Part shown: one piece after another, positions 51,005-61,406 of the stretch | How positions within the stretch are numbered: the stretch's first letter is position 1 | How the letters are laid out: the number at the start of each line of letters is the position of its first letter | NCBI GenBank assembly: GCA_947496695.1 | Contig: CANMEI010000001.1 | Coordinates: 1 to 64,000, forward strand | Length of the DNA: 64,000 bases | Reading direction: 5' to 3' | Origin: an uncultured Cellulophaga sp. | GTDB taxonomy: Bacteria > Bacteroidota > Bacteroidia > Flavobacteriales > Flavobacteriaceae | The notes under the pieces: generated by a model | Told to the model about the DNA's origin: nothing | Databases searched by the model: none | Seen by the model: only the letters and a program-made list of their open reading frames with translations | Program-made: the position numbers and the translations under genes

Positions 51005-52942
51005 CTAATCTACATTATCATGCAAAAAAGAATTATTAGACCTAAGTTGTACATCATCATTACTATCTTGACTTAAAGATGTTCTTGACAATTTATTTTC
51101 TCTACTTACATCATTCAAACTAACACCTTTACGCTTGTATGCAGGGTGCTTTTCAGCATCATCATAACGGTTCGCATTATTATTTTGAAATTTGTAATTA
51201 AAGTCTTTTAATTTTCTTTTTCTTTCCTCAGATCTGCTTCTCAATAATTCTTCTAAAGGCATTTCTACAGGATCTACGTCTGCTTCTTGCTCTGGAGAAA
51301 CTACAGGTCTTTCAACCGTTTTCTTTTCAAAACGAATTTCTTGCTCAACTGTTTTTGTTGGGTTGTTTTCTTTCTTTGATTGTGCATTTGTTAGCTCATT
51401 CTCTAATTCCATATAATCATCAAGACTATATCTTTTTTCGCCTTGCTTATTATATTCTACAACCGGAATAACCTCTATTGGTTCTTTTACATCAATATTC
51501 TTAACTTCATCGTCTAAAGAGAATAAAACAACATTTTCTTTCTCTTCATTCTGAAGTTTTTTAGCTTCTTTTGAATCAAAACTAAATATAAATTGATCAT
51601 CTTCTACTTCTACAGAAGATACTTCAACAGGATCAATAACATCTATTTCATTCAATTTTGTTTTTGAATCTACAATCACAAAATCATCACCAACGTTATC
51701 AGCAATTACTTCATCGTAAAAAACATTAAAATTTTTGATGTAGCTCGTTGTCGGAATCAAATCCATTTCTGGTTTTTCTTCTTCTAAAACATGCTTAACA
51801 ACTTTAGTTTCTTTAGGAGCTTGCTCTACTTCTTCCTCTTCTTCGACCAACTGAAATACTACATTTTCAGAACCCATTAAATGTTGTTCTGCCTTTTGAC
51901 TATCCTCTAAAGTATGTATTATTTTTTTAGATTCAGTATTTACAATAGTATCTTGTTGGTCAATATTAAAACCCGTAGCTATAACCGTTACAGCAATCGC
52001 TTCCCCCAGTGTTTCATCTTCACCAACACCCATAATGATGTTTGCACTATGACCTGCTTCTCCTTGAATGTGGTCGTTAATTTCACCTATCTCATCAATC
52101 GTAATTTCTTTTGAACCAGACACGATTAACAATAATACATTTTTAGCTCCAGATATTTTATTATCATTCAATAACGGAGAATCTAAAGCTTGTTTAATAG
52201 CTTCATTTGCTCTTGAAGAACCTGATGCAGTTGCTGATCCCATAATAGCAGTACCGCTATTAGAAAGCACCGTTTTAGCATCACGTAAATCTATATTTTG
52301 TGTGTAGTGATGAGTTATAACTTCTGCAATACCTCTAGCTGCAGTTGCTAAAACTTCATCTGCTTTAGAGAAACCAGCTTTAAAGCCTAAATTACCGTAT
52401 ACTTCCCTTAATTTGTTATTATTAATAACAATTAATGAATCTACATTTTTACGCAATTTTTCGATCCCAGCCTGAGCTTGCTTGGTTCTCATTTGCCCTT
52501 CAAATTGAAAAGGAATAGTCACAATACCTACTGTAAGGATATCCAGTTCCTTAGCTTGTTTGGCTATCATTGGTGCAGCTCCAGTACCTGTACCACCACC
52601 CATACCGGCAGTTATAAAAACCATTTTAGTATTTGTACCTAACATGTTTTTTATCTCTTCCATACTTTCTATGGCAGATTGTTCACCCACTTCTGGGTTT
52701 GCACCTGCACCTAGACCTTCTGTTAAAGAAACTCCTAATTGAATTTTATTAGGTACCACACTATTATCTAGTGCTTGAGAATCTGTATTACAGATTATAA
52801 AATCAACCCCATTAATTCCAGCAGAGTACATGTGATTTATGGCATTACTACCACCACCACCTACTCCGATGACTTTTATTACATTACTTTGATTTTTAGG
52901 TAAATCAAAAGAGATACTTTCAAATTCATTATTGTTGCTCAT
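51005..52942 (-). CDS. ftsZ: Cell division protein FtsZ, long C-terminal region
   Basis: 645 residues; the E. coli protein has about 380. The tubulin-like GTPase core is complete: KVIGVGGGGSNAINHM, the signature MGGGTGTGAAPMIA, then NNNKLREVYG, and SGTAIMGSATASG. After about residue 330 comes a long acidic linker of roughly 250 residues (for example EEEEEVEQAP, VSSVEVEDDQFIFSFD), then a basic RSRSEERKRKLKDFNYKFQ segment and a conserved end LRSNNSFLHDNVD. It makes the Z-ring at midcell. It is the last dcw gene here, 45 nt after ftsA, and has a terminator. Confidence 0.97.
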   Translation of the reverse strand: MSNNNEFESISFDLPKNQSNVIKVIGVGGGGSNAINHMYSAGINGVDFIICNTDSQALDNSVVPNKIQLGVSLTEGLGAGANPEVGEQSAIESMEEIKNMLGTNTKMVFITAGMGGGTGTGAAPMIAKQAKELDILTVGIVTIPFQFEGQMRTKQAQAGIEKLRKNVDSLIVINNNKLREVYGNLGFKAGFSKADEVLATAARGIAEVITHHYTQNIDLRDAKTVLSNSGTAIMGSATASGSSRANEAIKQALDSPLLNDNKISGAKNVLLLIVSGSKEITIDEIGEINDHIQGEAGHSANIIMGVGEDETLGEAIAVTVIATGFNIDQQDTIVNTESKKIIHTLEDSQKAEQHLMGSENVVFQLVEEEEEVEQAPKETKVVKHVLEEEKPEMDLIPTTSYIKNFNVFYDEVIADNVGDDFVIVDSKTKLNEIDVIDPVEVSSVEVEDDQFIFSFDSKEAKKLQNEEKENVVLFSLDDEVKNIDVKEPIEVIPVVEYNKQGEKRYSLDDYMELENELTNAQSKKENNPTKTVEQEIRFEKKTVERPVVSPEQEADVDPVEMPLEELLRSRSEERKRKLKDFNYKFQNNNANRYDDAEKHPAYKRKGVSLNDVSRENKLSRTSLSQDSNDDVQLRSNNSFLHDNVD

Positions 52943-52987
52943 ACTTTGTGTATTACTGGTTCTACGTGTGTTCTTCTATTTTTAATC

Positions 52988-54334
52988 TTATTCTGCGTTG
53001 TCTAAAAAATCTTTTAATTTATCCGACCACTTATCAAAAATCGATTTTCGTTCTCTTTGCACCGTTGGCTTCTTCACTGCCTCAGGCTCTTCTTCATTTA
53101 AAGGTGAGCTTGCTATTTTCTCTTCCTCTATTTTAATTTCTTGTTCTTCTTTTTCAATCGCCTCTTGTTTTGCTTTATCTTTTAATGAATTCATTAAAAG
53201 ACCTACGGCTGTAGCATATAACGGACTAGCAATTTCTTCATCAGAATCTCCTGCTAAATGTTCATTAGGGTACCCTATTCGAGTATCCATACCTGTTATA
53301 TACTCTACCAATTGTTTTAAATGCTTTAATTGGCTACCACCACCTGTTAAAACAATACCTGCAATTAATTTTTTCTTCTGATCATCATGACCATAGTTTT
53401 TAATCTCAACATAAACCTGTTCTATAATTTCTACAACTCTAGCGTGTATAATTTTAGAAAGATTCTTTAATGTTATTTCTTTTGGCTCTCTACCTCTTAA
53501 ACCTGGTATAGAAACAATTTCATTATCTTTATTTTCACCTGGCCAAGCAGAACCAAATTTTATTTTCAACAGCTCGGCTTGCTTTTCTATTATTGAACAA
53601 CCTTCTTTAATATCTTCAGTAATAACATTACCACCAAAAGGTATTACAGCTGTATGACGAATAATACCATCTTTAAAAATGGCTAAATCTGTTGTTCCGC
53701 CACCTATATCAATTAAAGCTACACCTGCTTCTTTTTCTTCTTGACTTAAAACCGCATCTGCTGAAGCTAATGGCTCTAAGGTTATACTTCCTAAATCTAA
53801 GCCAGCACTTTTAATACAACGACCTACATTTTTTATTGATGATACTTGCCCAACTACAACATGAAAATTAGCTTCTAATCTTCCGCCATACATACCTATT
53901 GGTTCTTTTATCTCGGCTTGACCATCAACTTTATATTCTTGTGGTAAAACGTGAATAATTTCTTCACCAGGTAACATTATTAATTTATAAACTTGGTTAC
54001 AAAGCAAATCTAAATCATCTTCATCAATTACTTTTTCAGAATTTACTCTTGTGATATAATCACTATGTTGTAAACTTCTGATATGTTGCCCTGCAATACC
54101 AACTACTACAGAACCTATTTTTAAACCTGAATTAGTTTCAGCCTGTTCTACTGCTTGCTGAATAGATTGTATGGTTTGCGTAATATTATTTACAACACCA
54201 CGGTGTACACCTAAACTTTTAGATTTACCTATGCCTAATATTTCTATTTTACCATACTCGTTTTCTTTCCCAATAATTGCAACAATTTTAGTTGTTCCAA
54301 TATCTAATCCAACTGAATATTTACCTTGTTCCAT
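52988..54334 (-). CDS. ftsA: Cell division protein FtsA
   Basis: 448 residues, actin-like ATPase that tethers FtsZ to the membrane. Motifs: VGLDIGTTKIVAIIG (phosphate 1), ALIDIGGGTTDLAIF (phosphate 2), IAGIVLTGGGSQLKHLKQLVEY (adenosine). The 1C subdomain region (SVVVGIAGQHIRSLQH) is in the place expected for FtsA rather than MreB. The C-terminal tail, rich in Glu and Lys, ends in a helix SIFDKWSDKLKDFLDNAE that fits the amphipathic membrane-targeting role. It is 3 nt after ftsQ and 45 nt before ftsZ. Confidence 0.96.
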   Translation of the reverse strand: MEQGKYSVGLDIGTTKIVAIIGKENEYGKIEILGIGKSKSLGVHRGVVNNITQTIQSIQQAVEQAETNSGLKIGSVVVGIAGQHIRSLQHSDYITRVNSEKVIDEDDLDLLCNQVYKLIMLPGEEIIHVLPQEYKVDGQAEIKEPIGMYGGRLEANFHVVVGQVSSIKNVGRCIKSAGLDLGSITLEPLASADAVLSQEEKEAGVALIDIGGGTTDLAIFKDGIIRHTAVIPFGGNVITEDIKEGCSIIEKQAELLKIKFGSAWPGENKDNEIVSIPGLRGREPKEITLKNLSKIIHARVVEIIEQVYVEIKNYGHDDQKKKLIAGIVLTGGGSQLKHLKQLVEYITGMDTRIGYPNEHLAGDSDEEIASPLYATAVGLLMNSLKDKAKQEAIEKEEQEIKIEEEKIASSPLNEEEPEAVKKPTVQRERKSIFDKWSDKLKDFLDNAE

Positions 54335-54337
54335 ACT

Positions 54338-55057
54338 TTAAATTTTGGTGCACACAACTTGATTATTGTACTCTAAACTTACTTTACTAAAATTAGCCAA
54401 TGACTTATCTTTTTTCCCTTTTACATAAAAAGCCTTTAGTTTATTGAACTTTTCTTCTAAGGCCTCTGCTCTACCAAGAGATACTACAAAATTGTCTGTT
54501 CTAAAATTTAGTTGATATTTTTGGTTTTTAACCACTTGAATACCTATAACATTTTTGTGCAAAAAATTATCTTTATTGATATGATTTAAAATCATATACA
54601 CATCTTTTAAACTTTCATCCGTAACATTTCCTGAAATTACAGGTACTCGTGCGGAATAATTTTGAGATAATGGCATACGCTTACCTTCATCATCAAGATA
54701 GTAAATAGAACTGCCTTCAACTCTACCAATTGGATTTCTTTGAGCAATTTTTGTTGTCAATTTGCCATTTACGGTAAGGTAAACTTGAGCATTTTTAACC
54801 ATTTCATTGGCCTCAATTGCCTTTTCAATTGAATTCAAAACTAAATTTTCTTTAGGTACAATCTCATAGCCTTGAAAATTTTGTATTAACAATTTATTAA
54901 CCATCACGTTAGTTAGATATAAATTATTACCATCAGTAAACTTAATATCTAATTCTGATATACTACTTTTTTGGTTTCTTATATTAGAAAACCCATAAAG
55001 TACTACTATCGAAATAGTTAGTAGTGCCATTTTTAAAATGTTCCAATTAATTTTCAT
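54338..55057 (-). CDS. ftsQ: Cell division protein FtsQ
   Basis: 239 residues with one N-terminal membrane helix (MALLTISIVVLYGFSNI) and a periplasmic POTRA/beta part: VNKLLIQNFQGYEI, then IEANEMVKNAQVYLTVNGKLTTKIAQRNPIGRVE, the conserved end of the POTRA domain. The C-terminal FtsQ beta domain includes VVSLGRAEALEEKFNKLKAFY. It is a linker of early and late divisome proteins. Identity is supported by position between murC (11-nt overlap) and ftsA (3-nt gap). Confidence 0.9.
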   Translation of the reverse strand: MKINWNILKMALLTISIVVLYGFSNIRNQKSSISELDIKFTDGNNLYLTNVMVNKLLIQNFQGYEIVPKENLVLNSIEKAIEANEMVKNAQVYLTVNGKLTTKIAQRNPIGRVEGSSIYYLDDEGKRMPLSQNYSARVPVISGNVTDESLKDVYMILNHINKDNFLHKNVIGIQVVKNQKYQLNFRTDNFVVSLGRAEALEEKFNKLKAFYVKGKKDKSLANFSKVSLEYNNQVVCTKI

Positions 55058-56399
55058 TTATCAAAGCATTTTTAATTTTCACAACTTCTAATCCTATATC
55101 CCCAGCCCCCATTGTAACTAATACTTCAGGCGATTGCTCTTCTATCTCTTTTACTAAATTTGACTTGTCTATTATTCTTTTATTTTGATGACTTATTTTT
55201 TCTAATAACCATTCAGAAGTTACTCCTTCAATTGGTTTTTCTCTTGCAGGATAAATATCTAAAAGCAATACATTATTAAACTGCGAAAGGCTTTTTGCAA
55301 AATCATCAATAAAATCCTTTGTTCTTGAAAACAAGTGTGGCTGAAAAACAGCTAATACTTTTTTATTCGGATGCATTTCTGAAATTGCACTATATATTGC
55401 ATTTATCTCTGTTGGATGGTGTGCATAATCATCAATAAAAACAAATTCATCTGTTTTTATTTGATATGAAAACCTGCGTTGTACTCCCTTAAAACTAGCT
55501 AAAGCTTTTATTAATTTTTCTGGTAATGCATCAGATACTAAAGCCATTGCAAAAGCAACTAAAGCATTTAATAAATTATGTCTACCAGGTTTATTAAATT
55601 TCAAATCTGTATATAATGTTGTTGGTGTTTGCACATCAAACACATAAGCTCCGTTTTCTATTCTAATATTTTTAGCACAATAATCTGCATCGTCTTCTAT
55701 ACCATACGTAAGACCATCAATTGGCAGACCATTACAAACAAATAATTTTCCGCCTTCTTTTATTTTTGTTTTGAATTCCTTAAAGGTTTTTTGCAGTTCT
55801 TCACCTGTTCCATAAATATCTAAATGGTCAGCATCCATTGAAGTAATGCAAGCAACGTTTGGCGTAAGATGTAAAAAAGAACGATCAAACTCGTCAGCTT
55901 CTACCACTGAATAATCAGCACCTTGATAATAAAAATTACTATTAAAATCTTCAGATATACCGCCTAAGAAAGCCGTTATTGGCAATTGCGCTTCTTTTAA
56001 AATATGTGCTAAAATACTTGAAGTTGTTGTTTTACCATGTGTACCCGCAACTGCAAAAGAAAAAGTATCATTTGTAGCAACACCTAAAACTTCAGATCGT
56101 TTTTTTACTTCAAATCCATTTTTAAAAAAGTAATTCAATTCCGTATGATCTTGTGGTACTGCAGGAGTATAAACAACCAAACACGATTCTTTATCTAAAA
56201 ACTTCGAATCAACTTTGGTTATATCGTCTTCATAATGAATTTTCATACCCACTGAGACCAAATCTTTAGTTAATGGCGACTCAGTTTTATCATAACCACC
56301 CACATTTTTACCTAAAAACACAAAATACCTAGCTAGGGCCGACATTCCTATGCCTCCTATCCCAATAAAATAAACGCTATGTATTTGATTCATTTTCAT
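55047..56399 (-). CDS. murC: UDP-N-acetylmuramate-L-alanine ligase
   Basis: 450 residues. It adds L-Ala to UDP-MurNAc in the cytoplasm. N-terminal Rossmann region HSVYFIGIGGIGMSALARYF, ATP P-loop AGTHGKTTTSSILAHIL, the metal and substrate blocks VEADEFDRSFLHLTP, MDADHLDIYG and the C-terminal FIDDYAHHPTEINAI are all present. The start overlaps nothing: murG ends 20 nt upstream. A second Met two residues later could serve as the start. The end overlaps ftsQ by 11 nt. Confidence 0.96.
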   Translation of the reverse strand: MKMNQIHSVYFIGIGGIGMSALARYFVFLGKNVGGYDKTESPLTKDLVSVGMKIHYEDDITKVDSKFLDKESCLVVYTPAVPQDHTELNYFFKNGFEVKKRSEVLGVATNDTFSFAVAGTHGKTTTSSILAHILKEAQLPITAFLGGISEDFNSNFYYQGADYSVVEADEFDRSFLHLTPNVACITSMDADHLDIYGTGEELQKTFKEFKTKIKEGGKLFVCNGLPIDGLTYGIEDDADYCAKNIRIENGAYVFDVQTPTTLYTDLKFNKPGRHNLLNALVAFAMALVSDALPEKLIKALASFKGVQRRFSYQIKTDEFVFIDDYAHHPTEINAIYSAISEMHPNKKVLAVFQPHLFSRTKDFIDDFAKSLSQFNNVLLLDIYPAREKPIEGVTSEWLLEKISHQNKRIIDKSNLVKEIEEQSPEVLVTMGAGDIGLEVVKIKNALINEN

Positions 56400-56419
56400 A
56401 TTAAACTAACTACTTTCTT

Positions 56420-57511
56420 TTACTTTTTCAATAATTTTTCTATTTCATCAACAATGGTTATTGTTGCATTTGGCATTGCCATATTTTTACTATTCTTACT
56501 TAATTCTTTTTGTTTTGTTTCATTTTTAAAAAGTACCTCAAATTCCATTTCAAAATCAGCATCCAAATCTTTTTCTCTAATTAGTAATGCGGCATTTTCC
56601 GCTTCTAAGGCTTGTGCATTTTTAGTCTGATGATCTTCTGCAACATTTGGTGATGGTATATATATTACAGGTTTGCCCACAATACATAATTCTGAAACTG
56701 AACCAGCACCTGCTCTTGAAATAACTATATCAGCCGCCGTATATGCAAAATCCATCTTATTCACAAAATCAAATACTTTTACTGTTTCTGAATTGTATTT
56801 TTTATACTCTTCAAAATACAATTTACCGCATTGCCAGATCAATTGAATCCCTAATTGTTTAAAGAAATCCAGTTCTTTTTCAATTAATTGATTAACTCTA
56901 CGTGCACCTAAACTACCACCCAAAACGAGTAGTGTCGGTTTGTGAACATCTAATTCAAAAAAAGATAAAGCATCTTCTTTTGAAACATTCATAGCTACCA
57001 AATCTCCACGAACAGGATTACCTGTTTTTACAATTTTATCAGCTGGAAAAAATTGCTCCATGTTATCATAGGCAACACAAATTTTCTTTGCTTTTTTAGC
57101 CAATAACTTATTAGTAATACCTGCATAAGAGTTTTGCTCTTGCAATACACAAGGCACCCCTTTACTTGATGCTCTTTGTAAAAGTGGACCACTAGCAAAA
57201 CCACCCGTACCAATTACTACGTCGGGTTTAAATTTATTTACTATGTCACCAGCTTTTATCAAACTACTTATTAATTTAAAAGGAAACATTAGATTTTTCA
57301 AGGTCAACTGACGTTGCAAACCTGAAATCCATAATCCTTCAATTTTGTACCCAGCTTTGGGTACTTTTTCCATTTCCATTCTATCTTTTGCCCCTACAAA
57401 CAAAAATTCGGCATCAGGATACCTACTTTTTAATTCATTTGCAATAGCTACTGCCGGATAAATATGTCCGCCAGTACCACCTCCAGAAAGTATAAATCTA
57501 TAATTGTCCAC
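56420..57511 (-). CDS. murG: UDP-N-acetylglucosamine-N-acetylmuramyl-(pentapeptide) pyrophosphoryl-undecaprenol GlcNAc transferase
   Basis: 363 residues, GT28 glycosyltransferase that makes lipid II at the inner face of the membrane. Glycine-rich loops are seen: [21 protein letters not shown] at the N-terminus, and [17 protein letters not shown], and the UDP-sugar-binding block [25 protein letters not shown] with [13 protein letters not shown]. The start lies in an overlap of 14 nt with ftsW, so the two are translationally coupled. murC follows after 20 nt. Confidence 0.96.
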   Translation of the reverse strand: MDNYRFILSGGGTGGHIYPAVAIANELKSRYPDAEFLFVGAKDRMEMEKVPKAGYKIEGLWISGLQRQLTLKNLMFPFKLISSLIKAGDIVNKFKPDVVIGTGGFASGPLLQRASSKGVPCVLQEQNSYAGITNKLLAKKAKKICVAYDNMEQFFPADKIVKTGNPVRGDLVAMNVSKEDALSFFELDVHKPTLLVLGGSLGARRVNQLIEKELDFFKQLGIQLIWQCGKLYFEEYKKYNSETVKVFDFVNKMDFAYTAADIVISRAGAGSVSELCIVGKPVIYIPSPNVAEDHQTKNAQALEAENAALLIREKDLDADFEMEFEVLFKNETKQKELSKNSKNMAMPNATITIVDEIEKLLKK

Positions 57512-58703
57512 TCAAAACTTCTAAAGGGTTCGTATCATCTTCTATATTTACAGAGCTAGGTTCTACACTCACTTCTTTATTACTTGCACTTAGTATAATA
57601 CCGATTGCCAAACATGTCATCCAAGTAGAAGTACCTCCACTACTTATCAACGGTAATGTTTGCCCTGTTACAGGAAATAACTCTACCGCAACTGCCATAT
57701 TTATAAATGCTTGAAAAACGATTGGTAAACCGACACCGATTACCAATAACTTCCCAAAAATTGTTTGATTCCCATTTGCTACAACTACTATTCTAAACAG
57801 CAACAACAAATAAAAGAAAACCAACACCAAGCCTCCTACAAGACCATATTCTTCAACAATTATTGCGAAAATAAAATCAGAAGAACTCTGAGGTAAAAAG
57901 TTTTTTTGAATACTCTTACCTGCACCTTTTCCAACAATTCCACCTGTTGCAATCGCTATTTTTGCTTTTTCAATTTGATAATAAGCTTCTCCATCTTCAC
58001 CATTCATGAAGCTCGTAATTCTACTTTCCCAAGTTGTTACTCTATTTGGAAATAAATCTGGCGCCGCTTTAGCTGTTAAAATAAACAAAGTTAAAAACAA
58101 CAAACCGCTACCTACTATACCTAACAAATACTTAACAGGATAACCTCCTAAAAAACACAACACCATTACCATAAAAAAGATAATTGCTGCTGTAGAAAAA
58201 TTGGCTGGCAAAATTAATACTAATACCACAAAAACAGGTATCCATAATGGTAAAATACTTTCTTTAAATGTAATTATTTTATCTTTTATTTTTGTCAAAT
58301 ATCGAGCAACATAAGCCATTAAAACAACAGCCGCTAATGTTGATGTTTGAAAAGTAAACCCAACTAAAGGTAAACGAATCCATCTACTAGCATTTGCACC
58401 ACCAATAGTTGTACCCTGTGCAAGCGTATATACTAAAAGTAGAATAACAATTGGCATTGAAATTAAAGAAAGTCCTTTAAAAAAATGAGTTGGTATTTTA
58501 TGTACAGCGTAAATAATTCCGAAACCTAACAATAACAAAAACCCATGTTTAAACAAAAAACTAAATGTAGTTTTTGTTCCATTCCCAACAACGTATACCA
58601 GATTACTACTCGCGCTGTAAACTGGTAAAAATGAAAACAAAGCAAGAAGTGCTACTATAGCCCAAATTGCTTTATCTCCCTTTATTTTGTCAAAAAAATC
58701 CAT
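57498..58703 (-). CDS. ftsW: SEDS-family septal glycosyltransferase FtsW
   Basis: 401 residues with about ten membrane helices. SEDS landmarks: the first helix [19 protein letters not shown], then [22 protein letters not shown], the large extracytoplasmic loop with [51 protein letters not shown], and the late [13 protein letters not shown]. The catalytic Asp is expected in the SSSDFIFA block. It polymerises lipid II at the septum with its partner penicillin-binding protein, the ftsI product. It follows murD by 11 nt and overlaps murG by 14 nt. Confidence 0.95.
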   Translation of the reverse strand: MDFFDKIKGDKAIWAIVALLALFSFLPVYSASSNLVYVVGNGTKTTFSFLFKHGFLLLLGFGIIYAVHKIPTHFFKGLSLISMPIVILLLVYTLAQGTTIGGANASRWIRLPLVGFTFQTSTLAAVVLMAYVARYLTKIKDKIITFKESILPLWIPVFVVLVLILPANFSTAAIIFFMVMVLCFLGGYPVKYLLGIVGSGLLFLTLFILTAKAAPDLFPNRVTTWESRITSFMNGEDGEAYYQIEKAKIAIATGGIVGKGAGKSIQKNFLPQSSSDFIFAIIVEEYGLVGGLVLVFFYLLLLFRIVVVANGNQTIFGKLLVIGVGLPIVFQAFINMAVAVELFPVTGQTLPLISSGGTSTWMTCLAIGIILSASNKEVSVEPSSVNIEDDTNPLEVLSGQL

Positions 58704-58714
58704 TTAATTTTATC

Positions 58715-60112
58715 TTATAAATTTTTAACTGCTGCTTTAAATTGATTACCACGATCCTCATAATTATCAAAAAGATCAAAGCTTGCACAAGCTGGTGACA
58801 ATAAAACAGTATCACCTCTTTCTGAAATTTTATAAGCAACTTTTATAGCTTCATCCATAGCATACGTTTCAACTAGCAAATCAACTACATTATCAAAAGC
58901 TTCTTTTATTTTGGTATTATCTTTCCCTAAACAAATAATTGCTTTTACTTTCTCACGTACAAGTGGCATTAAAGATTTGTAATCATTTCCTTTATCAACC
59001 CCACCAACAATCCATACTGTAGGCGTTTTCATACTATCTAATGCATAATAAGTTGCATTAACATTAGTAGCCTTAGAATCATTAATGTATTCTACATGAT
59101 GAATTTTCAAGACTTTTTCTAGACGATGCTCTGCACCCTGAAAATTGGTCACACTATTTCTAATAGTTGCTTTTCTAATACCTATTAGCTTTGCTGCCGT
59201 TGAAGCTGCCATTGTGTTTTTAAGGTTGTGCTTACCTTCTAATGCTAATGAATCTGTCGTCATATTCAATGTCTCGTTATTTAGAGTAATCGTTATATTA
59301 TTATTTGTACTATACGCTCCTTCTTCTAATACTTTTTCAAGTGTAAAAGGAACTAATTTTGATTTTACTGGGTGTTTTACTAACCAATCATTCAAATCTT
59401 TATCATCTGCATCATAAATTAGATAATCTTCCTCAGTTTGATTTTCTGCTATTCTAAATTTTGAAGTAATATAATTTTCATACTTATAGTCATACCTGTC
59501 TAAATGATCAGGAGAAATATTTGTAATAATTGCTATATGTGGTTTAAAATCTACAATACCATCTAACTGAAAACTACTAATCTCTAATACGTAATAATCA
59601 AAATTATTTTCAGCAACCATTTTTGCATAACTATCACCAATATTACCTGCCATACCAACACTCACTCCATCACTTTTTATAATGTGATTTGTAAGCATCG
59701 TAGTGGTTGTTTTTCCATTACTTCCGGTAATACCAATTACAGTGGCATCAGTAAATTTTGTAGCAAATTCGATTTCAGAAATCACAGGAATACCTTTGTC
59801 TTTTATTTTAACCACTAAGGCTACTTTATCTGGTATTCCAGGACTTTTCATTACTACATCTGCATTTAATATTAGTGCTTCAGTATGTTTCTCGTCTTCC
59901 CAATTAATCTCAAAATGTTCAAGAACTTTTTTATACTTATCTTTTATTTTTCCTTTATCTGAAACAAAAACTTCATACCCTTTTTGCTTTCCTAAAATAG
60001 CGGTTCCTACACCACTTTCACCTCCCCCTAAAACAACTAAGCGGTTGCCTTTATTACCCCCTTCAAAAGAAGGGTATTTATTATTTCTATTATTTTCTAT
60101 TTCTTTTTTCAT
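58715..60112 (-). CDS. murD: UDP-N-acetylmuramoylalanine-D-glutamate ligase with an N-terminal insertion
   Basis: 465 residues from the Met at 60112. An upstream in-frame Met at 60208 would overlap mraY by 58 nt and has no conserved sequence, so it is rejected. The protein adds D-Glu to UDP-MurNAc-L-Ala. Motifs: VVLGGGESGVGTAILGKQKGYEV, ATP P-loop TGSNGKTTTTML, YVLEISSFQLDG, ISPDHLDRYDYKYENYI, YINDSKATN and LLSPACASFDLFDNYEDRGNQF. Between MKK and RLVVLGG lies EIENNRNNKYPSFEGGNKGN, about 22 residues not expected in MurD, whose DNA carries a hairpin (60055-60076). Confidence 0.95.
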   Translation of the reverse strand: MKKEIENNRNNKYPSFEGGNKGNRLVVLGGGESGVGTAILGKQKGYEVFVSDKGKIKDKYKKVLEHFEINWEDEKHTEALILNADVVMKSPGIPDKVALVVKIKDKGIPVISEIEFATKFTDATVIGITGSNGKTTTTMLTNHIIKSDGVSVGMAGNIGDSYAKMVAENNFDYYVLEISSFQLDGIVDFKPHIAIITNISPDHLDRYDYKYENYITSKFRIAENQTEEDYLIYDADDKDLNDWLVKHPVKSKLVPFTLEKVLEEGAYSTNNNITITLNNETLNMTTDSLALEGKHNLKNTMAASTAAKLIGIRKATIRNSVTNFQGAEHRLEKVLKIHHVEYINDSKATNVNATYYALDSMKTPTVWIVGGVDKGNDYKSLMPLVREKVKAIICLGKDNTKIKEAFDNVVDLLVETYAMDEAIKVAYKISERGDTVLLSPACASFDLFDNYEDRGNQFKAAVKNL

Positions 60113-60150
60113 ATTCAACACCTTTCTATTTTGAAAAGTTTTATTGAATT

Positions 60151-61371
60151 TTAACGAACCTTCAAGGTTACAATGGTTATTATCGTCAATAAGATTCCTA
60201 CAATCCAAAAACGGGTAACAATCTTACTTTCATGATATCCTTTCTTTTGATAATGGTGATGCAAAGGCGCCATTAAAAAAATTCGCTTTCCTTCGCCTGT
60301 TTTCTTTTTAGTGTATTTAAAGTACCCTACTTGCAACATGACAGATAATGATTCCGCAAAAAAGATTCCACACAAAACAGGTATCAATAATTCTTTTCTA
60401 ATTATAATCGCCACAACAGCAATAATTCCTCCGATAGTTAAACTACCTGTATCACCCATAAAAACTTGGGCTGGAAAAGTGTTATACCATAAAAAACCAA
60501 CTAAAGCCCCTATAAATGCTCCTAAGAAAATCACCAATTCTCCAGCTCTAGGGATGTACATAACATCTAAATAATTAGAGAAAATAATGTTCCCCGATAT
60601 CCAGGTTAATATTGCAAGTGCGAGGACAATAATAGCCGATGAGCCTGCAGCTAAACCATCAATGCCATCTGTTAAATTTGCTCCGTTTGATACTGCTGTT
60701 ACAATAATTATTACAAAAGCGATGAAAATTAACCATGTATATTTTTCAGCCCCATCACCCATCCAAGAAATGAAAACTGAATAATCTAATTCATTATTTT
60801 TTAAAAACGGAACTGTTGTTTTGGTTGCTTTTATTTCTGCTCCTACTTGTTTTTCAACTGTAAATGAAGGCGTAATAATTGTTTGACTACGCTCCTTCAT
60901 TGTTACCTCAGGATGAAAATATAACGTCGCTCCAACAATTAACCCGAGTACTACTTGCCCCAGTACTTTAAATTTCCCTTTTAGACCTTCTTTATCCTTC
61001 TTAAAAACCTTGATATAATCATCTAAAAAACCAATAGCCCCCATCCAAATAGTAGTAACTATTAATAGGATAACATATATATTGTCAAGCTTTGAAAACA
61101 ACAACACAGGAATTAATGTTGCCATAATGATAATTAAACCACCCATTGTTGGCGTACCCGCTTTTTGTTTTTGCCCGTCTAAACCTAAATCACGTACCGT
61201 TTCTCCTATTTGCTTTTTCTGTAGAAAAACAATTATTTTTTTACCATAAACTGTAGCTATTAACAATGATGTTAAAATTGCCAATGCAGCTCTAAAGGTG
61301 ATGAACTGAAAAAGTCCCGCACCTGGCAGATTATAATTCTTTTCTAAAAATTCAAATAAGTAGTATAACAT
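60151..61371 (-). CDS. mraY: Phospho-N-acetylmuramoyl-pentapeptide-transferase
   Basis: 406 residues with about ten membrane helices; it makes lipid I. The MraY signatures are all present: [28 protein letters not shown] with the Asp pair, [12 protein letters not shown] with the catalytic Asp, [14 protein letters not shown], and [25 protein letters not shown] with the His triad. The extra hydrophilic block between [14 protein letters not shown] and [10 protein letters not shown] makes the protein somewhat longer than proteobacterial forms, as in other Bacteroidota. It lies 35 nt after murE and 38 nt before murD. Confidence 0.97.
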   Translation of the reverse strand: MLYYLFEFLEKNYNLPGAGLFQFITFRAALAILTSLLIATVYGKKIIVFLQKKQIGETVRDLGLDGQKQKAGTPTMGGLIIIMATLIPVLLFSKLDNIYVILLIVTTIWMGAIGFLDDYIKVFKKDKEGLKGKFKVLGQVVLGLIVGATLYFHPEVTMKERSQTIITPSFTVEKQVGAEIKATKTTVPFLKNNELDYSVFISWMGDGAEKYTWLIFIAFVIIIVTAVSNGANLTDGIDGLAAGSSAIIVLALAILTWISGNIIFSNYLDVMYIPRAGELVIFLGAFIGALVGFLWYNTFPAQVFMGDTGSLTIGGIIAVVAIIIRKELLIPVLCGIFFAESLSVMLQVGYFKYTKKKTGEGKRIFLMAPLHHHYQKKGYHESKIVTRFWIVGILLTIITIVTLKVR

Positions 61372-61406
61372 TTTACTTTAATTCTTGGCCTTCGTTATTT
61401 AGTCTT

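Noticed and set aside
58715..60208. MurD starting at 60208 with a 32-residue extension
   Set aside because: That start overlaps mraY by 58 nt and adds a sequence with no family similarity; the Met at 60112 fits the gap.
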